Source: Protopterus annectens (lineage: Eukaryota; Chordata; Ceratodontiformes; Protopteridae). Taken from it: a stretch of DNA of 64,000 nt. A model generated the notes under the pieces. That model ran no database searches. It saw only the letters and a list, made by a program, of their open reading frames with translations, and was not told where the DNA came from. Numbering within the stretch: position 1 is the stretch's first letter; every line of letters starts with the position of its first letter. Positions 23,100 through 34,930 of the stretch are shown here, in pieces. The DNA lies in contig NC_056745.1 in the NCBI RefSeq assembly GCF_019279795.1, forward strand, positions 511,185,323-511,249,322, read 5' to 3'. The position numbers were made by a program, and so were the translations under genes.

Positions 23100-24690
23100 A
23101 ACCCCTACCTTTCTCAGTAAACCCCATACCCACATCTACCAATCAAAAAAACTCCTCCAGAAACTGAAACCATGTTCAAATGCCCCTGATAACATTCCCT
23201 CATACTTTCTAAGCATAGCCACAAAAACCATTGCCATCCCCATCAATATTCTAGTCAATCGCTCTATCCAAGGTCTTGTACCCCAGATTTGGAAAAAGGC
23301 TTTTATTATACCCTTACATAAAGGAGGCAACAATAACAATATCTCTAAATTTCCATCTTATCGCCATCCTATCTCCCATCTCCAAAATTCTAGAAAAGTG
23401 CATCTATCTACAACTCCTACCCTATCTTATTGACAATCACCTACTAACTCCCACACAACATGGATTTAGACCTGGACACAGCACTACGACTGCCCTGCTT
23501 TCCTTCCTTGAAATTGTAAATAAAGCATGAGACTCTGGCAGCATTGTATCTACCTTCCTACTTGACCTTTCTAAAGCCTTTGACACCATCTCTCACAGTC
23601 TTCTTCTTGCTAAACTCTCTAAACTAAATCTATCCCCCTCCTCTATAAACTGGTTCAACAGTTACCTCTCCGACAGACAACAAGCAGTAAAATGGAACAA
23701 AGCCACCTCCTCATTCATTAACACCCCTACCAGTGTTCCCCAGGGATCCATCCTAGGTCCCCTCCTCTTCAATATATTTATAAACGACTTCCACCGCTCC
23801 ATCCCTTACACTAATCTTATCCAATATACAGATTATTCATCTATAATCTGTTCTGCCACCTCCATCCCCACACTCCTAAAGCTTACCCAAGATGCATTCT
23901 CAACCACAGAACAGTGGATGAAAGAAAATCACCTAGCACTCAATGCCTCAAAAACCAAACTAATGGTATTTACCCCCTCTAAAGCCACCTCCATCAATTA
24001 GCACATTCTCCATCTCCTGCCACAACAACACATCTCTCAAATTGGTATCTGAGGCCAAACTACTAGAGGTCCTCCATTGACAACCAACTCAAATTCAACT
24101 CCCACCTACAACTAAATATTAAAAGAACCCACCAAAAACTTGGCATGCTCTACCGCCAAAATTGCTACCTCAACCCTTCCACTAAATTTACCCTCTCTAC
24201 CACATTTCTCATCCCTTTTCTCCTCTATGGTACCCCACTCCTAGCTAGCCTACAGTCCTCTATTAAGACACGACTCTCCTCTTGCTATATCAAAATTGCC
24301 TAGTTTGCCACCAGTCATAGGTCTTCCACTCACCACTGTGCATCTCTCCACAAACTACGTTGGTTAGAACTATCTAATCATCTCACCTACACACAACTCA
24401 CTCTTGCTCACAAACTCATCTTCAACCCCTCCCTCTGTCCCTTCCTCTCCTCTACCTTTAAAATGCACCTCCCAGATAGACTACTGAGATCTAACAACCA
24501 ATACCTAATAGAATTGTATAAACCAACTCGTCCCCCAGGTAAAAATCTCCTATCCTTTGCCCTCGCACACCTCTGGAACTCCCTACCACCATCCATCCGC
24601 ATCACCACAAATCACTCTTTATTCAAAAAATCACTTCACTCGCATCTAATATCCCTGTGGGAATGCTCCTGCTCCCACCCCACATAATCC
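23100..24690 (+). pseudogene. LINE-3X reverse transcriptase, broken and catalytically altered
   Basis: Motifs in order: NAPDNIPSYFL and VPQIWKKAFIIPLHKGG (about 23185-23330), a frameshift, TPTQHGFRPGHSTTTALLSFL, an in-frame TGA at about 23528, FLLDLSKAFDTISHS (motif A), SVPQGSILGPLLFNIFINDF (motif B), then QYTDYSS where YADD is expected. The second catalytic Asp is Tyr, so polymerase activity would be lost. The C-terminal piece 24463-24687 contains LWNSLPPSIR..LFKKSLHSHL, typical of the group. Confidence 0.8.
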
Positions 24691-25049
24691 CTTCTCCTCT
24701 TTACACTGGCAACATCTACTTCACTTCATTCTCTAATGCTTACAGCTTGCTCTAGCATGTGGTAAGTCACGAGCAACAAGCTACTTACAATCTATAAAGT
24801 GTATTTCCTTCAGAAAATATACCTTTAAAATGCAAAGCTTTTTATTTAGTTTATATATACAATGTTCTTTCTAATGTAGTTGTTTTTTTACTATTCTGTA
24901 ATATTTGTACTTAATGTAACCTAAAACCATGACTGTAATCTTTGCTTGTATTTGGAGCTCCATTGAAAACGGGTTCTTTTTTGGCCCAATAGACTATCCT
25001 GGTAAAACAACTACAAATAAATAAAATAAATAAATAAAAGGAGGCATCA

Positions 25050-26340
25050 TTGTGAATAAGTTCAGATTAATGTAAGGTACAGTTTCCTTGTTTTCTTAAA
25101 GGTAAAGAACTGATAATTATCTGACTTCAGAGGGCAGCCTATATTCATGGGCTCCTTTAGTGGACTCGACAGCATGCTTCATTTTTTTTGTAGTGCTTTT
25201 GATATTCTTAAGAAGGGTTTTGGATCCACTAAATCATTTAAGGAGTGCCTTTGTTTTGTTGTACATATAGATCAATGGTGGTAGACCACCAACATGGTTT
25301 ACTTTTGAATTTCCAGTGATACCTGTTTTAGGGTAGAACTGCAAGCTCTATACATTTTCTAAATGGGCATAACATTCCTTAGTGAAGCTTGCTGCTGTAT
25401 CAAGATCATGGCAAGTGCTGTCATACGTGAATTTTAATATTTTGTCCTAGAATAGGCTGAGTTTGGCATGTTTGTAATCCTTAAATTCTGCAGGGTTTGT
25501 AGTAGGGGCCTTTAAGAGTTTAAAGAGAAAGTCACAAGTTTGTTGTTAGACTTTACTGGGGAATGGATACCAGACGAGTAGTGCAAGAGGCAGCCATATA
25601 TGTAAAAATCAGGTCAGGGGCAGGAATGCTGTTTCCTCTAGTATGTTTATTTACCAACTGCTCAAGAGAATTAAATCTAGGAATTTTGGGTGTATCCCAC
25701 ACATTGGAGGTATAGGTGTCCCAGTTTATTGAAGAGTAATTAAAAGTTACCAGAGTAATGAAGTTTTGGGCACTAGAGAGATCATTCAAAGCACTAAGGA
25801 ATCATACATACATGGTCACTAGGAGAAAAAGGTTTCTGTAACAAGCTATTAACTGGTAGTTCGTCCAAGCTAGAGGTCTCTATAGCTCACTGAGTTCAGT
25901 GGGTGGGTCCCTAGGGATAGGCTCCTTAACAAATACTGAGACTCTACTATAGTTGCCCCTGGGTCTGAAGGCATGAAAAGCACAAAATCCCATTATAAAT
26001 GGAGAGCTCTCTTTACCTTTCAGCAAAGTTTCAGTAATACTCAGACATGGATGTTTTCCAAAAGTAAGACAGTACCTCAAGATCAGATAATTTATTGTTT
26101 AGACTTCTTGTATGGAGGAGAGCCACTTTAATGCAATTTGATTTTTGGGACTGATATTTTATAGTTATGCTGGAACGTCCACCAACTAAACTCTGCCTAA
26201 ACGAGGCACTAGTGGGCAGCAAAGGCTTCAGCCAGTATGTGGAAGCCTAGTAACAAAAGGCACAGCCCATCCTTAAATGAAGCAAGCTGGACTATCCTGC
26301 ATCTCATCCCATGAGGACACATACTGGGCCCCCCTAAAAT
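25050..26340 (-). pseudogene. CR1-like LINE 5' part: ORF1 end and endonuclease
   Basis: On the minus strand, 26340-26230 is a frameshifted copy of the ORF1 tail seen at 62.76 kb (WDEMQDSPACF, then LLGFHILAEAF). Next come the endonuclease start (VALLHTRSLNNKLSDLEVL, 26031-26222), FRPRGNYSRVSVFVKEP (25880-26080) and the endonuclease end TFNYSSINW..LVNKHTRGNSI (25553-25789). The rest to 25050 is decayed linker. It abuts the A-rich tail of LINE-3X, suggesting LINE-3X landed in it. Confidence 0.7.
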
Positions 26341-26626
26341 GAAACAGTTATTTACCAATTACTAAAGGAAGTTATCTTTTATTTGTATTAATTTTCTAAG
26401 AAAATAATAGTACATAAAATGTTCAGAATATTGGCAGGAGTTTTTCTAGCCGTATTATGCATAATTTTAAGAGTGATCTCTGCACCTGCACTTCTGCCCT
26501 TGTTCGTGCATTTAAAATACATGGGAGTACTGTAATTACACTTTAAATTTCTGAAAAAGATATTTTTATTAAGCACGCTTCTTGCACCAGAAAGGTCCAT
26601 AAAGTTTTGTTAAGCATCCTTCAATA
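26341..26626. other. No recognised gene
   Basis: Short AT-rich stretch between two LINE pieces; nothing further seen. Confidence 0.4.
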
Positions 26627-28715
26627 TTTATTTATTTATTCGACGATCGTTTACTGGGATAGTCCGACTGAACACAGGCCCATTTTCAGCGGAGGCCCGG
26701 GGGGTGGGCCTCAAAAGATACAAGTAACAAAAGACATTGGTTGTAATCTTATTCAGTAGTAACAAACAAAAGAACAGAATGTATACATAATACATATACA
26801 AAGTTATACATAAAAAGGCATATATAAAGGAGCATAAGTAGTACATAGAAATAATAGATAAAAACAAAGCTGATCCAGCACAGCAAAATGTCTATTAAAA
26901 TAAAATACAATAAAATAAGAACAACCATAACATTTCAGAACAACACTTATGGTTGTTCTTATTTAAGTGCCTTATTTTATTCCACTTTATTTTAATAAAG
27001 ACATTTTGCTGTGGTAGATTAGCTGCATTTTTATCTATTGTTTCGGTGTTTGCTGAAGCTTTCATTGACTCTCCAGACATGGCTGTTTTTCAATAGTACA
27101 TAGAAATAGTAGAAAAAAAGCATTTGTTCCATGCGTTATACATATATAATCATGAATTTATATAGATGTGACTATTTTACTATTTCTAGCATACAAAAAA
27201 AATGTACATGGTGTAGGTGAGGAGTTTGAGTACAATGAAGTAATTGGGGTGACAGTGAAAAGATTGGACAGAGTATCTGGAGAGAGAAAGTAAGGTGATA
27301 TTTGTGATGAGTTTATAGGTGAGTAAGATAGACATATATCAAGGAGACAGAAAAACATCTACAGAGGAAGATAGACAAGTAACAGAAAAATCAATACAGC
27401 TGGATGTCAGCCACAAGTTAGACAAAAGGGAAATTATAGTCAACCAGGAGTTAGACAAGAGCAGAGCCAAGAATTAGATAGATGAGACTTTAGAACTATT
27501 TTGAACTGTGAGTGATCGGCAGTGGTTAGGATGTGCTAGGGGGTTAAGTTTCAAGTCATGGAGATTCGATCAGAGTACGGAGCATCTCCAAAGTAACTGT
27601 TAGCTTTTGTGACTTGTAAAAGAAGTTTGTTAGAAGAGTGTCTTCTGTTAGATTGAGGATGAAGTAGCTTATGGAGCGCTGGATACTTGTCTGGCTGGTA
27701 TATTACGTCATGGGCCATTATAAGTTGGGCAAAAGTTAGATAATTAGGCAACTCAAGCTAATTTAGTCAGTGGAAGGCAGTGCAGTGATGGGCTCTATAT
27801 GGTGAGTTGGTAACAAATCTGGCAATCTTATTGTAACAAGCATCTAGTTTTATTAAATCTTATTTTCTTCATATTGGTGAAGATAGGAGAGGCATAAAGA
27901 AGAGTAGAGAGTAGATGAGTCCTAGCAATAGATTGTCTAGTGGAGTCAGTGAGCAAAGGTTTAATTCTGTAAAGTGAACCTAGTTTAATGTGGACTTTTT
28001 ATGGTAAGAAACAAGTGTTTGTCAAATCTCACGTTATTATCGACTGTAACCCCAAGTAGCTTAGTGTGTGATACAGGTTCAATCTTGAGATTGTTAGAAG
28101 TATATATCTGAAAATGAGAATGCAGATCTGAAGTTCTGTTACTTGAAAAAAATCATAGGTTTAGTTTTGTTGGTATTCAGAATTAACCAAGAGTCAGAGA
28201 GTCATTCTATTGCTGTGAAGGAAAGTTGGGTTACTTCTAGGAGTTTAGAGAGTGAGGGGGTAGAACAGATGAATGTAGAATCATCAGCGTACTGTAAAAT
28301 TGTAACTAGTTGAATGGTATTGTGGAGCCTCTTGATGAAAATGCTAAACAGCAGTGGACCCAAGATAGAACATTGTGGAACACCTAGTGGAACAGGTAAC
28401 AGACAGGATAAATCACATTCTCATTTTACAGCTTGTTGTCTGCCAGATAGGCAATTATGGAACCATGTGAGGGATGTATAGCTTAAATTAAGGGATGAAA
28501 GCTCATTAAGAAGTTTTTGGTGGGAGACCGTACTGAATGCTTTAGACAGGTCTAGGAATATGGAGGAGACAAGATAACTTATTTCTGTACTGGTTGATGG
28601 TGTTTATGAAGGTCAGGAGAGCTGTAGTGGTACTGTGGTGGGGTTGGAAGCCATGTTGGGAATTATTTAGGAGGTTATTTGATAGCAAATAGTTCAGGAA
28701 TTGGGAAGAGATGCA
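26627..28715 (-). mobile_element. 5'-truncated L2/Rex-like LINE (LINE-5X), relative of LINE-3X
   Basis: The minus strand encodes RT motifs QHGFQPHHSTT (about 28660-28700), KAFSTVSHQKLL, CLSGRQQAV, PLGVPQCSILGPLLFSIF and QYADDSTF with the catalytic YADD intact (28280-28291). The frame is broken in places. The 3' UTR ends at 26627-26680 as agtcggactatcccagtaaa followed by an (aaat)n tail, matching LINE-3X. The 5' end is truncated at about 28715. A palindromic insertion sits in the 3' region near 26.85-27.09 kb. Confidence 0.75.
26845..27095. repeat. Long imperfect inverted repeat flanked by direct repeats
   Basis: The left arm at about 26850-26935 and right arm at about 26950-27045 are complementary: acagcaaaatgtct pairs with agacattttgctgt and aagaacaaccataa with ttatggttgttctt, leaving a loop of roughly 15 bases. 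A direct repeat (agtacatagaaata.tag) occurs on both sides at about 26841 and 27094, so the palindrome may be a small inserted hairpin element with target duplication. Confidence 0.7.
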
Positions 28716-29285
28716 TTTTCAGTACTGTTAAGCTCCATTCTCATGGCAGGGCATTACAAATGTTTGCCACAGAACAGCTTCCAAAGCATTTAAATATCTT
28801 TAAAAGTCATAACACACTTCACTGGTGTAAAAGTGTGGCCAATAGACATGCCAAACAGCTTTTAAAGCCATTAGTTCAGAGGGACACTGAGGTTCTAGCT
28901 ATTGTTTGTGCAGCAGTACTAACGTTTAACGGCTTGCTAAGCTCCAAAACATTTTGTGTAACTAGTAGCACATCAAAGATGTTAAAGCTCTACACTCTAC
29001 AAAAATTATGATAAGGTCTCTTCAGTCAAACTGCTCATTATCTCTTGGTTGTCAAGATTCACTTTGAGCCTCACTTCATTCACAAGGTAACCTTCTCAAA
29101 TACATAGTTACCGGAGACCAAATCATAATCATCTGTTACTCATGAAAAAAAGGTCTTTAATTCTCTCCTTGAAACAATCTTTCTGTTTTAAGAAAAAAAA
29201 TATAAAGTAAATATACCATATCTAACAACTTCTTTGCAGTTATTTCCCATAAATCTTTAAAATACTAATATGGTAAAATGCTTTT
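28716..29285. other. No recognised gene
   Basis: A 110-codon plus-strand frame (28679-29011) lacks a recognisable motif. No similarity to other repeats in the window was noticed. Confidence 0.45.
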
Positions 29286-29288
29286 TAG

Positions 29289-29542
29289 ACTTCCGCGGTG
29301 GTGCAGCAGTAGCGTTGTTGCCTCACAGCAAGAGGTTCTCCTGTGCGATTCTCGGCTGGAGTTCGGGGAGTGCCTTCTGTGTAGAGTCTGCATGTCCTCC
29401 CCACAGTTCGGTGGACGTTTGAAAGACATGCGAAAATGGGCATGCCTTCGATGAAGGTTGAACGTCGAGCTGGCACCTCGGCATTCGTGAAAATCTACTG
29501 CCAATCATTAGCGGACCAGAATTCCACTGTGGTGACCCCAAA
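29289..29542 (+). mobile_element. V-SINE, main part, interrupted by DIRS B
   Basis: A tRNA-derived head (gcggtggtgcagcagtagcg.. with a gcgattctcg B-box-like segment) is followed by the V core ending attccactgtggtgacccc. The missing 3' end (aggaaaagccgaaaggcaaca) lies at 34943-34970, on the far side of element B. Compared with the intact copy at 40147, the two halves join without gain or loss of length. Confidence 0.9.
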
Positions 29543-29584
29543 AGTACAGTTTTGTACCTACCATAAATGTAGATGTTCGAGGAT

Positions 29585-29745
29585 CCACATTGCTGCAGTC
29601 CTTACTATTGGGTAGTCCGCTGTCCAGTCGGCCCGAATACCAGAGTATATGGCTGACGTCGGTCAGGGCGCATTAGACTGACGTCAGTACGTCAGGGTAC
29701 TAATGCGCATGACCGACGTCATATCCTCAGTCTTTTCTTGCCCCA
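29585..29745 (+). repeat. Left inverted terminal repeat of DIRS B
   Basis: It pairs with 34779-34930 over blocks such as ccacattgctgcagtcctta, tagtccgctgtccagtcggc and the cluster of gacgtc half-sites. It is CpG-rich compared with the surrounding DNA. Confidence 0.9.
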
Positions 29746-29872
29746 GATGTCAGAAGACCCTAAAAAGACAAGGCCCAAAATACCTGCACCAAAAATATAT
29801 ACAAAAATATATACAAAAATATCAGCATATAACCTCACCTACACAACCACCCCTAAACAGAGAGGGGAAGGA

Positions 29873-29972
29873 GGACTGCAGCAATGTGGATCCTAACATC
29901 TACATTTATGGTAGGTACAAAACTGTACTATGTTCTTCGTTCCACATTGCTGCAGTCCTTACTATTGGGTAG
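29873..29972. repeat. Internal complementary region of DIRS B
   Basis: The left half is complementary to the element's left end; the right half, from tatgttcttcg, is complementary to its right end. The two are joined at gtacaaaactgtac|tatgttcttc, which mimics the expected circle junction. Confidence 0.9.
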
Positions 29973-30019
29973 AATCCCAAAGCAGAGGTAAGGGAGGCTG
30001 GCAAATCATAAAGAAGTAG

Positions 30020-31147
30020 GAGCTGACAACATGCCTTGCAAAACAGCTGTGGCAAAACCAGCCCTAGACTTAGAGTAGATAGGAAGGTGATAATGCTTGG
30101 AGAAAGTATGCACTGAACTCCAAGTAGCTGCCTCCAAAATATCCTTAGTTGCCACCCCTTAGAAATGCTGTTGAAGTGGCAGTAGCCCTAGTGGAATGAG
30201 GCCTAATCCCAGCTGGAATCTCCTTGCCATGATGGGAATAACAAAATGCAATGCAAAACCCAATCCACCTAGAAATAGTTTGTTTTGACACAGGCTTGCC
30301 CTGCGAACTCAAAGCAAAAGAAACAAACAACTGCTGAGACTGCCTAAAATCCTTAGTCCTGCTTAAATAATAACGCAATTGCCTGTGTACATCTAAAGTG
30401 TGCAAAATCTTTTCCCCTTTATTTTGGGGGTCTGCATAAAAAGTAGGCAAATGAATAGTTTGGTTTAAAGCCACACTAGAAACCACCTTAGGCATAAAGG
30501 AAGGATTAGTGCGTAATGATACCCTATCCTTATGGAAAATCAAAAGGGCTCTACTGCCATAAGGGCCTGCAACTCAGACACCCTTCTTGCAGAAGTAATA
30601 GCCAACAGAAAAGCAGTCTTCCATGACAAGTATTTCAATTCAGCAGTAGCCGCAGGCTCAAAAGGTTGTAGAGTAAGTTTTTCCAACACAAAATTGAGAT
30701 CCCAAGCAGGAGTAGGAGCTCTACGTGGGGTCTTATATTCTTTGCCCCTCTAAGAAACTGCTTGAACAAAGGATGCGAAAACAATGGTGGGTCACAATCA
30801 TAGTGAGCTGAAATTGCTGCAGCATGAATCTTAATGGAAGAGAAGGACAAACCTTTGTCCAATAACTCAGTAAGATATTGAAGAGCCACACTCAAATTAG
30901 GCTCAGAAATCTCCAAATTCTTTGCTGTACTCCAAAATAAAAATCTCTTCCATTTTTTGCATTACACTTTCCTTGTACTAGGTCTTCTAGCTTCCATAAT
31001 CACATTTAAAACTTGTTGAGGAAGTTGAGACCTGCTGTGTTTCAACACAGAATATGCCAGGCTGTTAGATGAAGAGAGTGAAGCTTGACATTGAGCAGAT
31101 GACCGTCCTTCTGAGATAACAGATGAGGAATCAAAGGTAAAGGCCAT
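30020..31147 (-). pseudogene. DIRS B tyrosine recombinase, broken
   Basis: The likely start is the ATG at 31147 (MAFTFDSSSV), equivalent to MASTSSS in E. It is followed by QVLNVIMEARRPSTRK, the core-binding half SFSSIKIHAAAISAHY (30635-30916) and the catalytic half 30145-30543 with KTISRW-like and PHSTRATATSTAFLRG motifs. A shift after FLRG puts the final AATW..Y segment in another frame (about 30040-30150), so the nucleophile is not in frame. There are further shifts near 30960 and 30550-30640. Confidence 0.8.
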
Positions 31148-32960
31148 GGAGGCTTCCTTACCAGACTCCTTAGTAGTGGGTACCAGTGTTAATCTGGAGC
31201 TATCAAAATCATCCTTGGCTTGTCTTGTCTGACTTTTAATAGCACCTTTGGAAGAAGAGGCAGAGGTGGAAAGGCATACACATGAAGGTTTTTCCAACTG
31301 AAAGACAGAGCATCCACTTTCCAAGCTGTGTGATGAAACCCCTTTGTGCAAAACTTTGGCAGCTGGTGGTTTAGTGGAGAAGTTTAACAGATCTATGTCT
31401 GGAGTTCCCCATGACACTGTCAATTTCTGAAATACATGAAGATCCAGTTTCCACTGTGGGGATCCATGATTTGTCTGCTTAACACATCTGCTAAGGAGTT
31501 CTGTGCTCCCGGCAGAAACCTTGCCTGAAGAGTTAGTTGCAAGCTTAGCGCAGTCTCCCATAAAATCATTGCTTGCCTGCATAGAGGATAAGAATGTGTT
31601 CCCCTTGCTTGTTGATGTACCACATGACAGTTGTGTTGTCTGTTAGAATCAACACCTGCCCTGGAAGAAGTAACTCCTTGAAAGCCATTAATGCAAACTG
31701 GACTGCTAACATCTCCTTCATGTTGATATGTAGATGCTGTAGTCTGGCAGGCCACTTGTCTTGTATCCACTTTCCATTCAGATGAGCTCCCCAAGCAATG
31801 TCCGAGGCATCTGTCGTTAAAATCTGACTCGGCTCTGGCCGGGTCACAGAGAGTCCCTTGTTTAGGTGACATTCCTGAGCCCACCACAAAAATTCTTTTT
31901 GAAGGCAAGGTATTATTTGAATGACAGTGTCCAAATCCTGGCAGTGCTGTGTCCATACATTTTGAGATACCATTGTAGCTTCCTCATATGCAGTTTGGCA
32001 TTGGGAAGCACCAGAATACAAGATGCCATGAACCCTAATGCTTGAAGGACTGTCCTTGCAGTCAGCACGGACTGATGAGATAGTTGATGGAAGTAAAGTG
32101 ATAGACTCTTTTGTTTGTCCGGGGTTAAAAGGCCATCTGGGCTGCTGTATTCAGTCTCACACCCAGAAAGCACATGTCTTGAGAGGGTACTAGACTGACT
32201 TTATTTCGCTCACAGAATACCCTAGGCATCTTAGCACTGCTATAACATATTCCAGATGCTGTAGAAGGTCTTCCTTTTCTTGAGCCAGAATCAGGCAGTC
32301 GCCAAGTAAGGATAGATTTGAATTCCTTTTAGCCTGAAGTAAGCTATCACTGGAGCCAGAACCTTTGTGAATACTCTGCACAGTAGATAAGCCAAAGGGC
32401 AATGCAGAGAACTGATAATGAGAATTTCCAGCTCGAAAACGCAGATACTTCCTGCAACTCAGTCTTATAGGCACATGAAGGTAAGCTTCCTTGAGATCTA
32501 AAGTTACCATCCAGTGATCTTTGCCCAGCAGAGGTAAAAGCTGTTGTAACGTCAACATCTTGAACTTGGGAATGTCCAGATAAGTGTTGAGGATAGATAA
32601 ATCCAAAATTGGTCTCCACGTGTTCCCCTTCTTTGGTACTAGGAACAGGCGAGAATAAAATCCTAGGCCCCTTTCTGATACAGGGACTGGCTGAATGGCC
32701 CCTATTTGGAGTAACTGAGAAATTTGCTTGTGAGCCTCTTTCCTTTGTAGAGGAGGAACGTCTGGCATGCCTTTGAAAGGGGCAATGTATGGAAATAAAA
32801 CCTGTAACCGTGGTGAATGATATCCAACACCCACCTGTCTTGAGTAATTAAATCCCAATTTTCCTTGAAAAGAGACAGTCTTCCTCCCAAAGGAGCTGCC
32901 AGACGAGAATCTACTGGCAGCTGAAAAGGCAGGTCATTGGGTCTGTTTATGAAAGGACTG
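31050..32960 (-). pseudogene. DIRS B reverse transcriptase / RNase H, broken in the YLDD box
   Basis: The minus-strand frame 32190-32858 covers RT fingers and palm: GFYSRLFLVPKK, RPILDLSILNTYL, VTLDLKEAYLH, ALPFGLS. At about 32301 one base is missing relative to E, inside the codons for the catalytic YLDD, so the motif is lost. Frames 31913-32173 and 31566-32021 carry the thumb (LHMRKLQWYLK), RNase H (ILTTDASDIAWG, NMKEMLAVQFAL, LTDNTTVMWYINKQ), and 30962-31582 carries the DIDLLNFSTKP remnant of the extra C-terminal domain. Confidence 0.85.
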
Positions 32961-32999
32961 ACCCCTGCCCTCACCAGAAGTCTGAGCAGGTGAACTCCT

Positions 33000-34641
33000 G
33001 TTCTAGGCCTAAAAGAACCTTGAGCTCTGCCCCTACCACGCCTAGACCTACCCCTAGACTGGGAATCATAAGCAGGATATGTCCATCCCTTAGTAGGCCA
33101 ATTTCTACTAAACTCGGTGGCTGCACCTGCAAAAATCTTTAACAGTTTGCATAGACTTAGCTTTGTCCTCCATTTTCTTTAAAACTGCTTCCACAGGCGA
33201 ACCAAACAACACATCAGACTGTAAAGGAGCATCCAAAATCCTTGTCTTAACATGCTCAGCTAAATTCTGATCCTCAACCAGGCATGCCTGCGAAGAACAG
33301 AACTAGTGGCAGCCACCCTCGAGGAGGCCTGTACAGCATCAAAACCACATTGCAAAGAATGCTTACCTACTTGTTCAGACACATGAACTAAATCCAGCAA
33401 CTCTTTACACTCAATACCTTCCGCCAAAGCATCCACCTTAGATTTCAGTTGTGAAAGGAGATAATTTTGATATTTAAGCATGTGAAACTGACAATTCAAG
33501 CCTCATGGCTAAAGTGGAAGAAGTATACACTTTCTTTCCCCATCTATCCAAAGCCCTTGCCTCTTTATCAGTGGGAACAGGGTTTTTAACCACAGAGGCC
33601 TTAACACCTTTAGGTCCCTGAGAAACAGTTTCCGGGTCTGCCCTAGGACTCTTAAAAGATACTTATGAGCTTCAGGCACCCTATAGTACCTATCAGGTTT
33701 AACAGGAGCAGGAGGCAAAGAATCAGGGTTCAGGGAAGCCTCTGCAAAACATCTTCCACCACATTCAACACAGGAGGTATAGCTAAGGGCCTATGCTGGG
33801 GCAAAACAAGAATTCCCTAAGCCTTTTCCTGAATCAGAGTAATCCTGGCCTTCCCATTTAAAGTGCTCCCTCATGGAATGCAGAGTCTCTGAAAATGAGA
33901 AATCCTCAGGAGGAGAAGCTGTAGGAGTGGAATCATCCACATCAGAATCAGAATAAGGAGGATACTCCTGCAAATCTTCCGCAGAAGACTCAGAAGCCTC
34001 TGAACACTGTTCAAAACTATCAAACTCCGGTTCCACCCTAGGCCTCTTATCAGGAGGCATAGAACCTCTAATCATAGTAATCAAATCTTCTGCCATTTTA
34101 AGCATATGTTTCTTAGGCACAGAACCTGAAATGCTAGGAGAAGCCCCCACTGAAGCTGAACTTGGCCTACCTCTCAAAGAAGTTTTGGCAACAGAAGGAG
34201 AGGCCCTAACTACCTTGGGAAGAGAGGGAAGAACAGTCACGTGAGAAGCCCCTCAGCCTGGCCTACCTCCTGAGAAGGCACATCCTGTAACAGTAAAGTC
34301 TCTGCCTGAGACTCCAAAGAAACTCCTGGCAAAACCTCTGGCTCCACAGAGTTTCTAAAGAACCGACGTCCGGGACTGCCGGTTCATCAACCCTAGGCTT
34401 CGCTGTTTTGTCCTTGCGCTTCTTGGACGAAGCATCCGACGGCATTTTATAATTGCAACGCTTCCCAAACACTAACCTGGCACAGTCTAACGTCTCTTAA
34501 TAGTGCTTTGTTAAACCTAGCACAAGAGCGGCATCCAACAACGCCGTGCTCAGGCCCTAAACAAGGTATACACAAGGTATGGTAATCCCTATGAGGTATC
34601 TGTTTCCCACAAGAAATACAGTTATTCACTTTTTCTGACAT
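33000..34641 (-). pseudogene. DIRS B gag, broken
   Basis: It starts at 34641 (MSEKVNNCISCGKQIPHRDYH). The N-terminal module has three CxxC pairs spaced 12 and 9 residues apart. Downstream are the Ser/Pro-rich region and ML..AEDLITMIRGS (33791-34240), then acidic SDSDVDDS, FSFSETLHSMREHFKWEGQD, and, after shifts, the capsid-like part with LNCQFHMLKYQ and SLQCGFDAVQASSR..RRHAWL (33260-33499). A basic Gly/Arg tail is expected near 33000-33060. At least three frameshifts are present. Confidence 0.8.
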
Positions 34642-34778
34642 CCGTTTAAATACTGGGGCAAGAAAAACCAAAATGTTCCCAACGGGTACTTAGCCAACTC
34701 GATTCGGTCTGAAACTCCGCTCGAAATATTTCAGAACGCCAACCTGCACTCGCAAAACTGCTTCTGCATCGGACCATG

Positions 34779-34930
34779 CGGCAAAAGACTGAGGATATGA
34801 CGCCGGTCATGCGATTAGTACCCTGACGCACTGACGCCAGTCTCGCGCCTGACCGACGTCAGCCATATACTCTGGTATTCGGGCCGACTGGACAGCGGAC
34901 TACCCAATAGTAAGGACTGCAGCAATGTGG
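34779..34930 (-). repeat. Right inverted terminal repeat of DIRS B
   Basis: This is the reverse complement of 29585-29745, followed by the short right extension ending gaagaacat at 34942. Confidence 0.9.

Larger units (their letters stand above)
21100..25041 (+). mobile_element. L2/Rex-like LINE (LINE-3X), nearly full length, defective
   Basis: About 3.9 kb on the plus strand: pyrimidine-rich leader, endonuclease (21627-22178), linker, RT (about 23100-24690) and 3' UTR, ending in gactatcctggtaaaacaac followed by an (aaat)n tail at about 25013-25041. Several stops and frameshifts interrupt the protein. The same 3' end is seen in the minus-strand relative at 26627-28715. It appears to sit inside an older minus-strand CR1-like element (pieces at 18541-19650 and 25050-26340). 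Confidence 0.8.

Noticed and set aside
26895-27080. Palindrome as a transcription terminator or miRNA precursor
   Set aside because: A hairpin alone does not support this in a eukaryotic repeat context; the flanking direct repeats favour an insertion.
28679-29011. 110-codon plus-strand frame as a host gene
   Set aside because: No motif, no splice context recognised, and its start overlaps the LINE-5X 5' truncation point.
29289-29360. Functional tRNA gene at the V-SINE head
   Set aside because: The A- and B-box-like segments are degenerate and the cloverleaf is not closed; the context is a SINE.
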